Assembly (NCBI GenBank): GCA_965217195.1
Contig: CBDCHL010000004.1
Coordinates: forward strand, 868,001 to 932,000
Reading direction: 5' to 3'
Length of the DNA: 64,000 nt
Origin: UBA6623 sp965217195
GTDB taxonomy: Bacteria > Acidobacteriota > Terriglobia > Bryobacterales > UBA6623
The notes beneath the pieces are model-generated. The model saw only the letters and a list, made by a program, of their open reading frames with translations. It did not search any database and was not told where the DNA came from. Made by a program: the position numbers and the translations under genes. Below, piece after piece: positions 51,395-61,308 of the stretch (its first letter is position 1; every line of letters starts with the position of its first letter).

Positions 51395-52166
51395 CTGTTC
51401 GCCCCGCGGCGGCGACGGTCATTCGATAGTACCGCCAATCGCGGTGAAGACCGATCAAAGGTACTCCCGAGCGCTTGACGATCCCCCTCATCTCGGTGAG
51501 CGTATACGCGCGTAACAGCGAAACCCGTCCGTCGTGGCGCGTCAATGGGCTCCGCGCGAACAGGGGCCGGGTGGCCAGGAAGAAACAATACGGGACCCAA
51601 TCGCGGACCAGGTCGTTGAGGAGCAGCCGACCGCGGCAAGCCCGCGCCCAGGTGCCGATCATTGCCGCCAAATCCGGCGGCGACAAGTGATGCATAAACA
51701 ATGTCGAGACAACCAGGTCAAATGCTCCCGCTTGGAACGGCAGTCGAGCGGCGTCGGCCTGAAGCAAGGTGATTTCCGGGTAGCCGTCAACTTCGGCACG
51801 AGCCATTTCCTCGCGAGCGATTCGTAAATGCCGCGCGCTACGGTCGAGCGCCACAATCTCGACTTTCCTTCCCCGGCGCCGGGCGTCGTCGGCGATCCAC
51901 CTCGCACAAACGGCTGAACCGCACGCCAAGTCGAGAATGCGCAGCGGCCGCGTTACGTCGGCTTGGTTGAGCAGAGGGAAGACATGGCGACGCAAGAAGG
52001 CCTTGCCTCCCAAGAAGCGGTTAATGCGCTCGAGGTCGCGAAGGCTGAGCGCAACTTGCTCCGCCGGCCCTTCTTCGCGGTCCAGCAGTTCGTCTTGGTC
52101 AATGCGCTCGGCGGGGGTGGTCCACTGAGAGAGCCTTCGCAACATGTCGGTGGTCAGGGGGTGCAC
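51366..52166 (-). CDS. SAM-dependent methyltransferase (UbiE/class I type)
   Basis: 266 residues. ILDLACGSAVCARWIADDARRRG is the SAM-binding motif I, VEIVALDRSARHLRIAREEM motif II, and EITLLQADAARLPFQAGAFDLVVSTLFMHHLSPPDLAAMI motifs III-IV, typical for methyltransferases of lipid-like substrates. The C-terminal region is hydrophobic (VPYCFFLATRPLFAR), suggesting membrane contact. It is read as GTG 52166; ATG 52145 is an alternative start. The start region touches a reversed end of a family A repeat. Overlaps the FAD oxidoreductase gene, so they are probably one unit. Confidence 0.88.
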   Translation of the reverse strand: MHPLTTDMLRRLSQWTTPAERIDQDELLDREEGPAEQVALSLRDLERINRFLGGKAFLRRHVFPLLNQADVTRPLRILDLACGSAVCARWIADDARRRGRKVEIVALDRSARHLRIAREEMARAEVDGYPEITLLQADAARLPFQAGAFDLVVSTLFMHHLSPPDLAAMIGTWARACRGRLLLNDLVRDWVPYCFFLATRPLFARSPLTRHDGRVSLLRAYTLTEMRGIVKRSGVPLIGLHRDWRYYRMTVAAAGRTGDEAATLAN

Positions 52167-52311
52167 GACATAAATATGGGAGGATCTACTTGCAATCCAA
52201 ACCCGGTGAATCTACTGGCAACCCAAGCTCGGTGGACCGGGCTGAGCGCGGACTTCCGTCCGCGCCTCTGTTTCTATTGCTCGCATTGCGTCCCACATTT
52301 ATGTCGCACGG
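52158..52311. repeat. composite family A repeat (copy 6) with tandem 26-base units and a reversed end
   Basis: The right part (52231-52311) has the GCGCGGACTTCCGTCCGCGC hairpin (52246-52265), the CTCTGTTTCTATTGCTCGCA block and CCCACATTTATGTCGCAC. At 52158-52182, GGGGGTGCACGACATAAATA is the reverse complement of that end with few changes. Between lie two 26-base direct units, 52186-52211 and 52212-52237, starting CTACTTGCAATCC and CTACTGGCAACCC. A ten-base block present in the other copies is missing here. Confidence 0.75.
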
Positions 52312-52317
52312 CGGTGG

Positions 52318-53898
52318 TCAGGCGGAACGGGCGCGCGGTTCCGCGGGAACCGACTGAAATCGTACATCGAAGGTTTTCGAAACCCTTGAGTGCTTCTCAA
52401 AGTCCGTGCGTTTCTCCGGGAAATCGGACCGGTAGTGGCAGCCGCGGCTTTCTTCGCGCGCCAGGGCCGCGCGGGTGATCAGCGAGACGACATAGTACAT
52501 ATTGTCGGCTTCGAATCCTTGTCGACTGCTGCGGGCCAAACCCTTATCGAAAGCCGAGCGAAGCTGCTCCAGCTCATCCAGGCCCGCCCGTAAACTTTCC
52601 CCCGAACGTGTAATTCCGGCGCGCCGCCATGCCAGCCTGCGCAGCTCGAAGACGGCATTGGCGGGTAGGGCCCGGGGCGTAGGCATGTCCGGGAGCTGTG
52701 GGCGCCGCAATCGAGTTCCCGCAAGATTTCGAAGTGTCCGCCCGGCCCGCGCACCGTATACCAAACCCTCGAGCAGCGAGTTGCTGGCAAGGCGGTTGGC
52801 GCCGTGCACGCCGGTACACGCCGCCTCCCCGGCGGCGAAAAGTCCGGGCACGTTCGTGGTGCCGTCGCCGTCGGTCGCGATGCCTCCCATGGCGTAGTGC
52901 GCGGCCGGATGCACCGGGACCGGCTGGCGGGTAAGATCGACGCCATAGTGACGGCAAGTTTCATGAATTCGCGGGAACCGCCGAGGCACGAAATCCGGGT
53001 TGAGGTGTGTGAGGTCAAGGTACACCGGACCCGAACGCGTGCGGTGCAACTCAGCGACGATCGCTCGCGAGACGATATCGCGCGGGGCCAGCTCCTCCCG
53101 TTCGTCGTAGCGCCGCATGAACCGCTCGCCGTCGCTGTTCCTCAGGTATGCTCCCTCGCCCCGCAAGGCTTCGGAAAGCAGGAAGCGAGGTGCTCCTTCG
53201 AGAAACAGCGCTGTCGGGTGGAACTGGATCATTTCCATGTCCGCGATGTCGGCGCCCGCCCGAAAAGCCAGCGCCACACCGTCTCCGGTCGCCACATCGG
53301 GGTTCGTCGTTTCTCGATACACGCAGCCCAGGCCACCGCTGGCAAGCAGCACGGCTCGCGCGTAGATCGAGATCAGTCGACGGTCCGGCTCGCTCCACGC
53401 CATCGCGCCGCACACCTCCCCGTTGTCGACGAGCAAATCGACCACGGCCGCATAGCTTTGGAGGCTGATGTTCTCGATCGTGCGGACTTTTTGGAACAGG
53501 GTCCGGGCGATTTCACGGCCCGTTGAATCGCCCTGCGCGTGCAGGACGCGTCGGCGGCTGTGGGCGGCCTCTTGGGTGAAGGCGAACCGCACACCTTCGC
53601 GATCGAATTCGACGCCCCACTCCATCAGGCATTCGATTTCGCGGGGTCCGTGCTCGACCAACGTGCGTACGGCTTCCGGGTCACACAGTCCCGCGCCGGC
53701 GTTGAGGGTGTCTTGTTCGTGGAGGCTGACTTCGTCGTCGTCGCTCAAAGCGACCGCGATGCCGCCCTGCGCGTACTCGGAAGCCGATTCCGTTAGGCGG
53801 TCTTTGGTGAGTACGAGGACCCGGCCGGCTTCGGAGGCTTCGATCGCCGCCCGCAGCCCGGCAACGCCGGCTCCCACGATGAGAAAGTCGGTTTCCAC
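52318..53898 (-). CDS. nadB: L-aspartate oxidase
   Basis: 526 residues, FAD flavoenzyme that oxidises L-aspartate to iminoaspartate, first step of NAD synthesis. The FAD motif FLIVGAGVAGLRAAIEAS, ASEYAQGGIAVALSDDD, HSRRRVLHAQGDSTGREIARTL and HYAMGGIATDGDGTTNVPGLFAAGEAACTGVHGANRLASNSLLEGLVYG are typical. The C-terminal helical domain ends SRGCHYRSDFPEK. nadA and nadC are not in the window, but nicotinate phosphoribosyltransferase is at 61294-62742. Its stop lies seven bases from a family A repeat. Confidence 0.95.
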   Translation of the reverse strand: METDFLIVGAGVAGLRAAIEASEAGRVLVLTKDRLTESASEYAQGGIAVALSDDDEVSLHEQDTLNAGAGLCDPEAVRTLVEHGPREIECLMEWGVEFDREGVRFAFTQEAAHSRRRVLHAQGDSTGREIARTLFQKVRTIENISLQSYAAVVDLLVDNGEVCGAMAWSEPDRRLISIYARAVLLASGGLGCVYRETTNPDVATGDGVALAFRAGADIADMEMIQFHPTALFLEGAPRFLLSEALRGEGAYLRNSDGERFMRRYDEREELAPRDIVSRAIVAELHRTRSGPVYLDLTHLNPDFVPRRFPRIHETCRHYGVDLTRQPVPVHPAAHYAMGGIATDGDGTTNVPGLFAAGEAACTGVHGANRLASNSLLEGLVYGARAGRTLRNLAGTRLRRPQLPDMPTPRALPANAVFELRRLAWRRAGITRSGESLRAGLDELEQLRSAFDKGLARSSRQGFEADNMYYVVSLITRAALAREESRGCHYRSDFPEKRTDFEKHSRVSKTFDVRFQSVPAEPRARSA

Positions 53899-54181
53899 GA
53901 GTAGGTCACGAGTTTATCACGGGGGCCGTAGTGGAAAAAAGATCACCGTCCTGATGTGTCGCGGCTGCAATGACCATTTGTGCAGCGTGCTCTATCATTG
54001 GGCGAGAGTGAGCATCCAACACGATCCCCACAGCCGTTGCCATTACCATCAGCTGCGCAGCCGAGGGCATTCTCATGGGCGGGCGTTGCGCGATCTTGCC
54101 GACCGACTTCCGGCCGTGCTGTGCGCCATGCTTCGTCAGGGAACTGTGTATGACCCCGCCCGCCGTCAGCCGTCGGCCCAA

Positions 54182-54201
54182 GCGGCAGTTTGAACTGCCG
54201 C
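54182..54201. repeat. nine-base perfect hairpin
   Basis: GCGGCAGTT-TG-AACTGCCGC in the 423-base gap between nadB and the formate dehydrogenase gene. The rest of the gap has no recognisable gene; its GC content and composition are like the neighbours. The hairpin may be another REP-like repeat or a regulatory site. Confidence 0.5.
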
Positions 54202-54307
54202 GCCGGGCAGCCGCTCTGGAAGAGTGCCTCCCTTCCTCAGCACCTGACAAACGCTGGGGAGTCCCCCGAGTCCCCCCCGAAACAACGCTCCCCAAAACCC
54301 CATCGTT

Positions 54308-54313
54308 TACAAT
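54308..54313 (+). promoter_or_regulatory. -10 box (TACAAT) for the formate dehydrogenase genes
   Basis: TACAAT is followed by eight bases and then the ATG at 54322, the same spacing as the TATACT box before the his leader peptide. Transcription from it would give an almost leaderless mRNA, in keeping with the lack of a ribosome site before the ATG. No -35 element is evident. Confidence 0.5.
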
Positions 54314-54321
54314 AGTTCTCT

Positions 54322-56265
54322 ATGTCCGAAGCGAGGCAGCGCAACTCTCGATTGACCGAGCCGCTGGTGCGTGAAAACGGCGTGCTTCGTCCCGCGAGTT
54401 GGGACGAGGCGCTCGATCGCGCGACCGGCGGATTTCGCGCCGCCGTCGACCGGCACGGGCCGCAAGCATTCGGTGTCTTCAGCTGTTCGAAAACCACGAA
54501 TGAGCTGAACTACACCTCGCAAAAGTTCGCCCGCGTCGTCTACGGCAGCAACAATATCGACAGTTGCAACCGTACTTGACACGCCCCGAGCGTCGTCGGT
54601 CTGGCGACAGTATTCGGAGCGGGTGGAGGAACGAGTTCCTACCAGGCGATCGAGGAAACCGACCTCGTGATCCTGTGGGGCTCGAATGCACGAGAAACGC
54701 ATCCGATCTTCTTCCACCACGTCTTGAAGGCGATTCATAGCGGGGCGAAGCTCTATGTCGTCGACCCACGTAGGACCGGGTCCGCCGAGTGGGCCGACCG
54801 CTGGCTGGGATTGGATGTGGGCAGCGATGTTGCACTGGCGAACGCCGTTGGGCGCGAGATCATCGCCGCCGAGCTGGCGAACGAAGAGTTTATCGAGAAC
54901 GCCACGAGCGGTTTCGAGGCCTACAAGGAGCATGTCGAGTCGTTCACCTTGGAACATGCCGAGAAGATCACGGGCGTCCCGGCCGAGGCGATTCGCGACC
55001 TGGCGCACGCCTACGCCAAGGCCCCGCGGGCGGAGCTTTGTTGGACACTCGGCATCACCGAGCATCACAATGCGGTCGACAACGTCCTCGCGTTGATCAA
55101 CCTGTCGATACTGACCGGCCACGTCGGGCGGTGGGCGTCGGGTTTGAACCCGTTGCGTGGACAGAACAATGTCCAAGGCGGCGGCGACATGGGCGCGCTG
55201 CCCGATCGGTTGCCGGGCTTTCAGCACGTCGAAAACGATGAGCTGCGCGCGAAGTTCGAGAAGGCTTGGGGCTGCCCGATTCCGCCCAAGAAGGGTTGGC
55301 ATTTAAGCGGCATGTTCGACGCCATGGAGCGCGGCGAACTGACGGCGCTGTTCGTGATCGGAGAGAACCCGATGACGTCGGAAGCCGACCTCCATCGCAC
55401 GCGGAAGTTGCTCGAAGGGCTCGACGCGCTGGTCGTCCAGGACATTCTGATGACGAAGACGGCCGAAATTGCTGATGTCGTTTTGCCGGCGGCGTCCGGG
55501 TGGTCGGAAAGCGACGGCACGGTGACCAGCAGTGAGCGCAAGGTGCAGCGAGTGCGGCGCGCGCTCGATCCGCCAGGCGGGGCGCGCGACGACGTCGAGA
55601 TCCTTTTCGAGATGGCGCGGCGCGAAGGGCATGACTGGGGCAAGCCTGATCCGGAGACGATTTGGAACGAACTGCGCGGCCTCTCGCCGATGCACGGTGG
55701 CATGTCTTACGCCAGGCTAGAGGAATCGGGCGGGCTGCACTGGCCCTGCTTCGATGAATCGCATCCGGGAGAGAAGTACCTGCACGGGCGCTTATGGGAG
55801 AGGCCGATCATCGGCCCCCGCGCGCCTTTCAGCGTGCTGGAGAATACGGCGCCCTTCGACAAGTTGAACGAGGAATATCCGCTGCGGCTGACAACCGGAA
55901 GAAGACTCGATTCCTATAACACCGGCGTGCAAACACGGTTCTATCGTTCGCCGCTACGGCGCGGGGAATCGTTGGATCTTTCTCCGGAAGACGGAGAGCA
56001 TTACGGGCTGAGCGAGGGCGAACGAGTACAAGTGACCTCACGCCGTGGTTCCGTCATCGCGCCGGTCCGTATCGACCCGGCGTTGCGGCCGGGTTTGGCG
56101 TTCATGACGCTGCATTTTCCCGACGAGGTGGAAACGAACAAGTTGACCGTCGATGCGGTCGATCCCAAATCGGGGACGGCGGAGTTCAAAGCTACGGCGA
56201 TTCGCATCGACAAGCTGGAAGAAACTCAGCCCGCCGAAGCGGAACCCGCACTGACCGGGGACTAA
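54322..56265 (+). CDS. fdhA: formate dehydrogenase alpha, catalytic molybdopterin part, selenoprotein (TGA = Sec)
   Basis: One 647-residue protein if TGA 54577-54579 (residue 86) is read as selenocysteine: NNIDSCNRT-Sec-HAPSVVGL is the active-site context of Sec formate dehydrogenases, and the frame continues without a break as GLATVFGAGGGTSSY and NPLRGQNNVQGGGDMG (active-site Arg). The molybdopterin and dinucleotide-binding domains (to SRRGSVIAPVRID) are complete. The usual N-terminal iron-sulphur part is missing; it is encoded apart at 58538-59626. The start LTEPLVRENGVLRPASWDEALD matches the point that normally follows the first Fe4S4 domain. NuoEF-like diaphorase subunit follows. Confidence 0.93.
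54580..54617 (+). promoter_or_regulatory. bacterial SECIS element for the Sec codon
   Basis: Twelve bases after TGA, GTCG (54592-54595) pairs with CGAC (54605-54608), U54596 bulges out, C54597-G54604 closes the loop GGUCUG (54598-54603). An outer CCGA/UCGG pair (54586-54589/54614-54617) is possible. A GGUCUG-type loop and a bulged U near it are what SelB recognises in Escherichia coli fdhF. The structure was drawn by eye. Confidence 0.78.
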
Positions 56266-56433
56266 GTGGGGTAGCCGTGATCCGTGAACTGTTAACCGTC
56301 AGCCGAAGATGGAGCCGCGAGCTTTCCCGGCGTACCGGCGGTTGCCGGTGCGGGTTTGTTGCTCCGGGTGCCGGAGGAGTCCACATGAACGCGCGGTATT
56401 CGTCGTGCCGCCCGCGAAAATGGGTGTCGGGGT

Positions 56434-56534
56434 GTTCCTGCCGCCCTTTCAGGGCTCTCTCCGTGGTGGGCTGCCCAGGGTTCCGCCTTCGGCTCCACCC
56501 TGGGCTACGGTTCCTGTCGCCGCTTCGCGGCTCA
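56434..56534 (+). repeat. family B repeat, copy 2
   Basis: GTTCCTGCCGCCCTTTCAGG, the stem CCCAGGGT (56474-56481) / ACCCTGGG (56497-56504) and GCCGCTTCGCGGCTC: the reverse order of 18828-18930. It lies in the 420-base gap between the two formate dehydrogenase genes 54322 and 56686, which otherwise holds no recognisable feature. Confidence 0.82.
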
Positions 56535-56685
56535 AGATACTGTGATCTCGCCGACCTTGAATGTAATGCACTATATGCTCGTGGGGATATTTTCGGAAGG
56601 GGCGTTAGGCGATCGTCGATCGAAGCCGAGGGGGCCAGCGGCTTTTGGTTCACGGTTCACGGCTCAGGGTTAACGGCATAACGGA

Positions 56686-58569
56686 ATGGACCTCCGCTTC
56701 ACCGACGACGACCCGAACGACGACGAGCGTTCCGCGGTCGACAACATTCTCGGACCGGCGGATTCGCGCTGGGCGGGCGGCGAGCGATCGGCAGACAGCG
56801 AGGGGCGCACATCCGCCACCGGCCACGCCGCACGTTCGGAGCGCCACCGCTTGCTTCCCGTTCTTCACGGGATCCAATCGCGGCTCGGGTGGATCAGCCC
56901 AGGGGCGCTCAACTACGCTTGCCGCCGACTCAACGTGCCGCCGGCCGAAGCCTTCGGCGTGGCGGATTTCTACGCCTTGCTTTCGACCCGGCCTCGGCCT
57001 CCCGCAGTCGTCCACGTGTGTGACGATATCGCTTGCCTGACGCGCGGCGCGGGAGAGATTTGCGAGTGGCTCGAGCAGACGCTCGGCCCGGCCGGAACCC
57101 CCTCCGCCGACCGGCGAACGACCTGGCTGCGTAGCCCGTGTCTGGGGCAATGCGAGCGCGCACCGGTAGCTCTCGTCTCCTCCGCCGGTGAGAAGCATTG
57201 GGAGAAACTGTTGCCGACCACCGAGGCCGCGACTGTGTCCGCCGCGCTGGGTTCCGCAAACGGCCAACCGCCCGCCGAAACAGACCATTTCGATCCCGCC
57301 GTCTCGGTGCCGCAAACCGGGCAGTCCGGTTTGCGATTGCTCAAACGCTTCGGGAAAGCCGCCCCGACGAGTCTCGACGATTACCGCGCGCACGGCGGCT
57401 ACGAGGCTCTGCGAAAGGCCCTCGACATCGGGCCGAAACAAGTAATCCAAGAAATCGCCGATTCGAAATTGGTCGGCCGAGGCGGGGCGGCCTTCCCGGC
57501 GTCGATCAAATGGAAGGCGGTTTCGGAGGCCGAAGGGCCGTGTTACGTGATTTGCAACGCCGACGAATCGGAGCCGGGAACTTTCAAAGACCGCGTCTTG
57601 ATGGAGGGCGACCCGTTCGCGCTGGTCGAAGCCATGACGATCGCCGGGACGGCGACCGGTTGCGAACTGGGCTATATCTACATTCGCGGGGAATATCCGC
57701 TCGCGACGGAGCACTTGGAAAAGGCTATGGACAAGGCTCGCGAGGCCGGACTGCTGGGCGCTGACGTGATGGGGAGCGGCTTGCGCTTCGATATCGAGAT
57801 TCGCAAAGGCGCGGGCGCCTACATTTGCGGCGAAGAGACGGCGTTGTTCAATTCCATCGAGGGCTATCGCGGCGAGCCGCGCAATAAGCCGCCTTTCCCG
57901 ACCCAGGCCGGGCTGTTTCAGCGGCCGACGCTGGTCAACAATGTCGAAACGCTCGTCAACGTGCCGCCTATCGTGTTGGAAGGCGGCGCGGCCTATGCGG
58001 CGATCGGTACCGAGCGATCGACGGGGCCGAAACTCTTCTGCCTCTCCGGACACGTGGCCCGGCCGGGCGTCTACGAGGCCGAGTTCGGCATCACGCTCCG
58101 TGAGGTGATCGAGCTGGCCGGCGGCGTGGCGGGCAGTGGCAACTTGCAAGCCGTCTTGTTGGGCGGGGCGGCCGGGGCTTTCGTGACGCCCGACGAGCTG
58201 GACACTCCGCTGACCTTCGAAGGCACGCGCGCGATCGGGGCGACGCTGGGCTCGGCCGTCGTGATGTTGTTCGACGATACAGTCGACATGAAGCAAATCT
58301 TGCTTCGTATCGCGCGCTTTTTCCGCGACGAGTCGTGCGGCCAGTGCGTGCCCTGCCGAGTCGGCACGGTTCGCCAGGAAGAGCTATTGCATCGCTTAGA
58401 CACCGACGCAACGATAGGTTCGAAAGAAGATGAACTGGCGATGCTCGGCGAGCTCGGCCAAGTCATGCGCGATGCCTCGATCTGCGGGTTGGGCCATACG
58501 GCATCGAGCGCGATTGAGTCAGCCCTGAAGAGATGGGATGTATATGGAGCCGCGGAGGATCCTTCCTGA
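56686..58569 (+). CDS. fdhB: NAD-linked formate dehydrogenase beta subunit, fused NuoE-NuoF (HoxF-like)
   Basis: 627 residues. The N-terminal thioredoxin-like NuoE part (about 50-190) has 2Fe-2S cysteines C112, C117, C152, C156 (VCDDIAC; PCLGQC). The NuoF part (about 215-625) has NADH/FMN motifs GRGGAAFPASIKW (264-276), CNADESEPGTFKDR (290) and CGEETALFNSIEGYRGEPR (381), and a 4Fe-4S site C551, C554, C557, C600 (ESCGQCVPCRVGT; ICGLG). It passes electrons from formate to NAD, in a cytoplasmic complex. Its end overlaps the next gene by 32 bases. Confidence 0.95.
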   Translation: MDLRFTDDDPNDDERSAVDNILGPADSRWAGGERSADSEGRTSATGHAARSERHRLLPVLHGIQSRLGWISPGALNYACRRLNVPPAEAFGVADFYALLSTRPRPPAVVHVCDDIACLTRGAGEICEWLEQTLGPAGTPSADRRTTWLRSPCLGQCERAPVALVSSAGEKHWEKLLPTTEAATVSAALGSANGQPPAETDHFDPAVSVPQTGQSGLRLLKRFGKAAPTSLDDYRAHGGYEALRKALDIGPKQVIQEIADSKLVGRGGAAFPASIKWKAVSEAEGPCYVICNADESEPGTFKDRVLMEGDPFALVEAMTIAGTATGCELGYIYIRGEYPLATEHLEKAMDKAREAGLLGADVMGSGLRFDIEIRKGAGAYICGEETALFNSIEGYRGEPRNKPPFPTQAGLFQRPTLVNNVETLVNVPPIVLEGGAAYAAIGTERSTGPKLFCLSGHVARPGVYEAEFGITLREVIELAGGVAGSGNLQAVLLGGAAGAFVTPDELDTPLTFEGTRAIGATLGSAVVMLFDDTVDMKQILLRIARFFRDESCGQCVPCRVGTVRQEELLHRLDTDATIGSKEDELAMLGELGQVMRDASICGLGHTASSAIESALKRWDVYGAAEDPS

Positions 58570-59626
58570 GGATGCCGAGCAATCATTGCCTTTGATCCCC
58601 ATGACTTCACCAACCCCACCCGCCGACGCCCCTGATCTGAAGATCCCCGTGCCGCGCGGACCGATCCCCGTGATTCCCTCCGGGGAGCCCAAGCCCGAAG
58701 TGGAGATTACGATCGACGGCCAAACCGTCTCGGTGCCCGAAGGCTCGACGCTGCTCGACGCCGGGCGCAAACTCGGCATCGACACACCGACGCTTTGTTA
58801 TCTCGAGAACCTGACGCCGGTCAACGTCTGCCGGATTTGCGTCGTCGAGTTAGAGAAATCGCGAATTCTGGTGCCGGCGTGTTCGCGCAAGGTGGAGCCG
58901 GGCATGGTGGTCCATACCGATTCCGAGCGTGTGCGCCACAGCCGCAAGATGGTGCTGGAATTTCTGGCCTCGTCGGTGGATGTTTCGACGGCTCCGGAGT
59001 TGCAGTCTTACATGGAGCGCTATGACGCGAAGCCGGACCGTTACGGACCCGCCGCCGCACCGGCTGAGGCCGGCGAGCGAGACGGTACTCGTCCAGGTGA
59101 ACACGCCGCGCCCGATCCGACGACGGCGGATAACGTGCACCAACCGGTCAAAGTGGACAACGAGCTTTACACGCGCGATTACTCGAAATGCATTCTCTGC
59201 TATAAGTGCGTCGAAGCGTGCGGCACCGACGCCCAGAACACTTTTGCCATCGCCGTCGCCGGGCGGGGTTTCGACGCCCGGATTTCAACGGAGTTCAATA
59301 ATCCCCTGCCGGACTCGGCCTGCGTCTACTGCGGCAATTGCATCGGCGTTTGCCCGACTGGGGCGCTGATGTTCAAAAGCGAACACGATCTGCGCGAGGC
59401 CGATAACTGGAACGAGTCCGAGCAAGCCGCCACCGACACGATCTGCCCCTACTGCGGCGTCGGCTGCACGTTGACTCTGCACACCCAGGACAACGAGATC
59501 GTGAAGGTAACCTCACCGCTGGAGCAGCAAGTGACCAACGGGCATTTGTGCATCAAGGGGCGCTTCGGCTGGCAGTTCGTGCAGATCCGCGAGGCATCCG
59601 CACCGTCGGGTTCATCCACCGGTTGA
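58538..59626 (+). CDS. formate dehydrogenase alpha, separate N-terminal iron-sulphur part
   Basis: 362 residues. In order: a 2Fe-2S ferredoxin domain (C87, C98, C101, C115), two 4Fe-4S sites (C218, C221, C224, C228; C262, C265, C268, C272) and the first Fe4S4 domain of the molybdopterin fold (CPYCGVGC about 303-310, then C338 in HLCIKGRFGWQF). In usual FdhA/NuoG-like subunits these precede the Sec active site on the same chain; here the chain ends at this point and the rest is encoded upstream at 54322-56265. The start may also be at a later ATG (58601), since the first 25 residues are not conserved-looking. Confidence 0.93.
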   Translation: MYMEPRRILPEDAEQSLPLIPMTSPTPPADAPDLKIPVPRGPIPVIPSGEPKPEVEITIDGQTVSVPEGSTLLDAGRKLGIDTPTLCYLENLTPVNVCRICVVELEKSRILVPACSRKVEPGMVVHTDSERVRHSRKMVLEFLASSVDVSTAPELQSYMERYDAKPDRYGPAAAPAEAGERDGTRPGEHAAPDPTTADNVHQPVKVDNELYTRDYSKCILCYKCVEACGTDAQNTFAIAVAGRGFDARISTEFNNPLPDSACVYCGNCIGVCPTGALMFKSEHDLREADNWNESEQAATDTICPYCGVGCTLTLHTQDNEIVKVTSPLEQQVTNGHLCIKGRFGWQFVQIREASAPSGSSTG

Positions 59627-59679
59627 TAGTTGATGGACGCGACCGCCCGCCCCGTTTTGTCCGCTAGACTGAACCGGTA

Positions 59680-61293
<1,614 letters not shown>

Positions 61294-61308
<15 letters not shown>

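Noticed and set aside
50150..51478. Open frame of over 440 codons opposite the FAD oxidoreductase
   Set aside because: Arg/Ala-rich, starts in a repeat; the minus frame has FAD motifs.
54577..54579. Stop codon splitting the formate dehydrogenase gene, i.e. a pseudogene
   Set aside because: The codon is TGA at the exact active-site position, the frame is intact on both sides with conserved residues, and a SECIS-like hairpin follows.
56650..58296. Open frame of about 550 codons opposite the NuoEF-like gene
   Set aside because: The plus strand carries all cofactor motifs; the minus frame has none.
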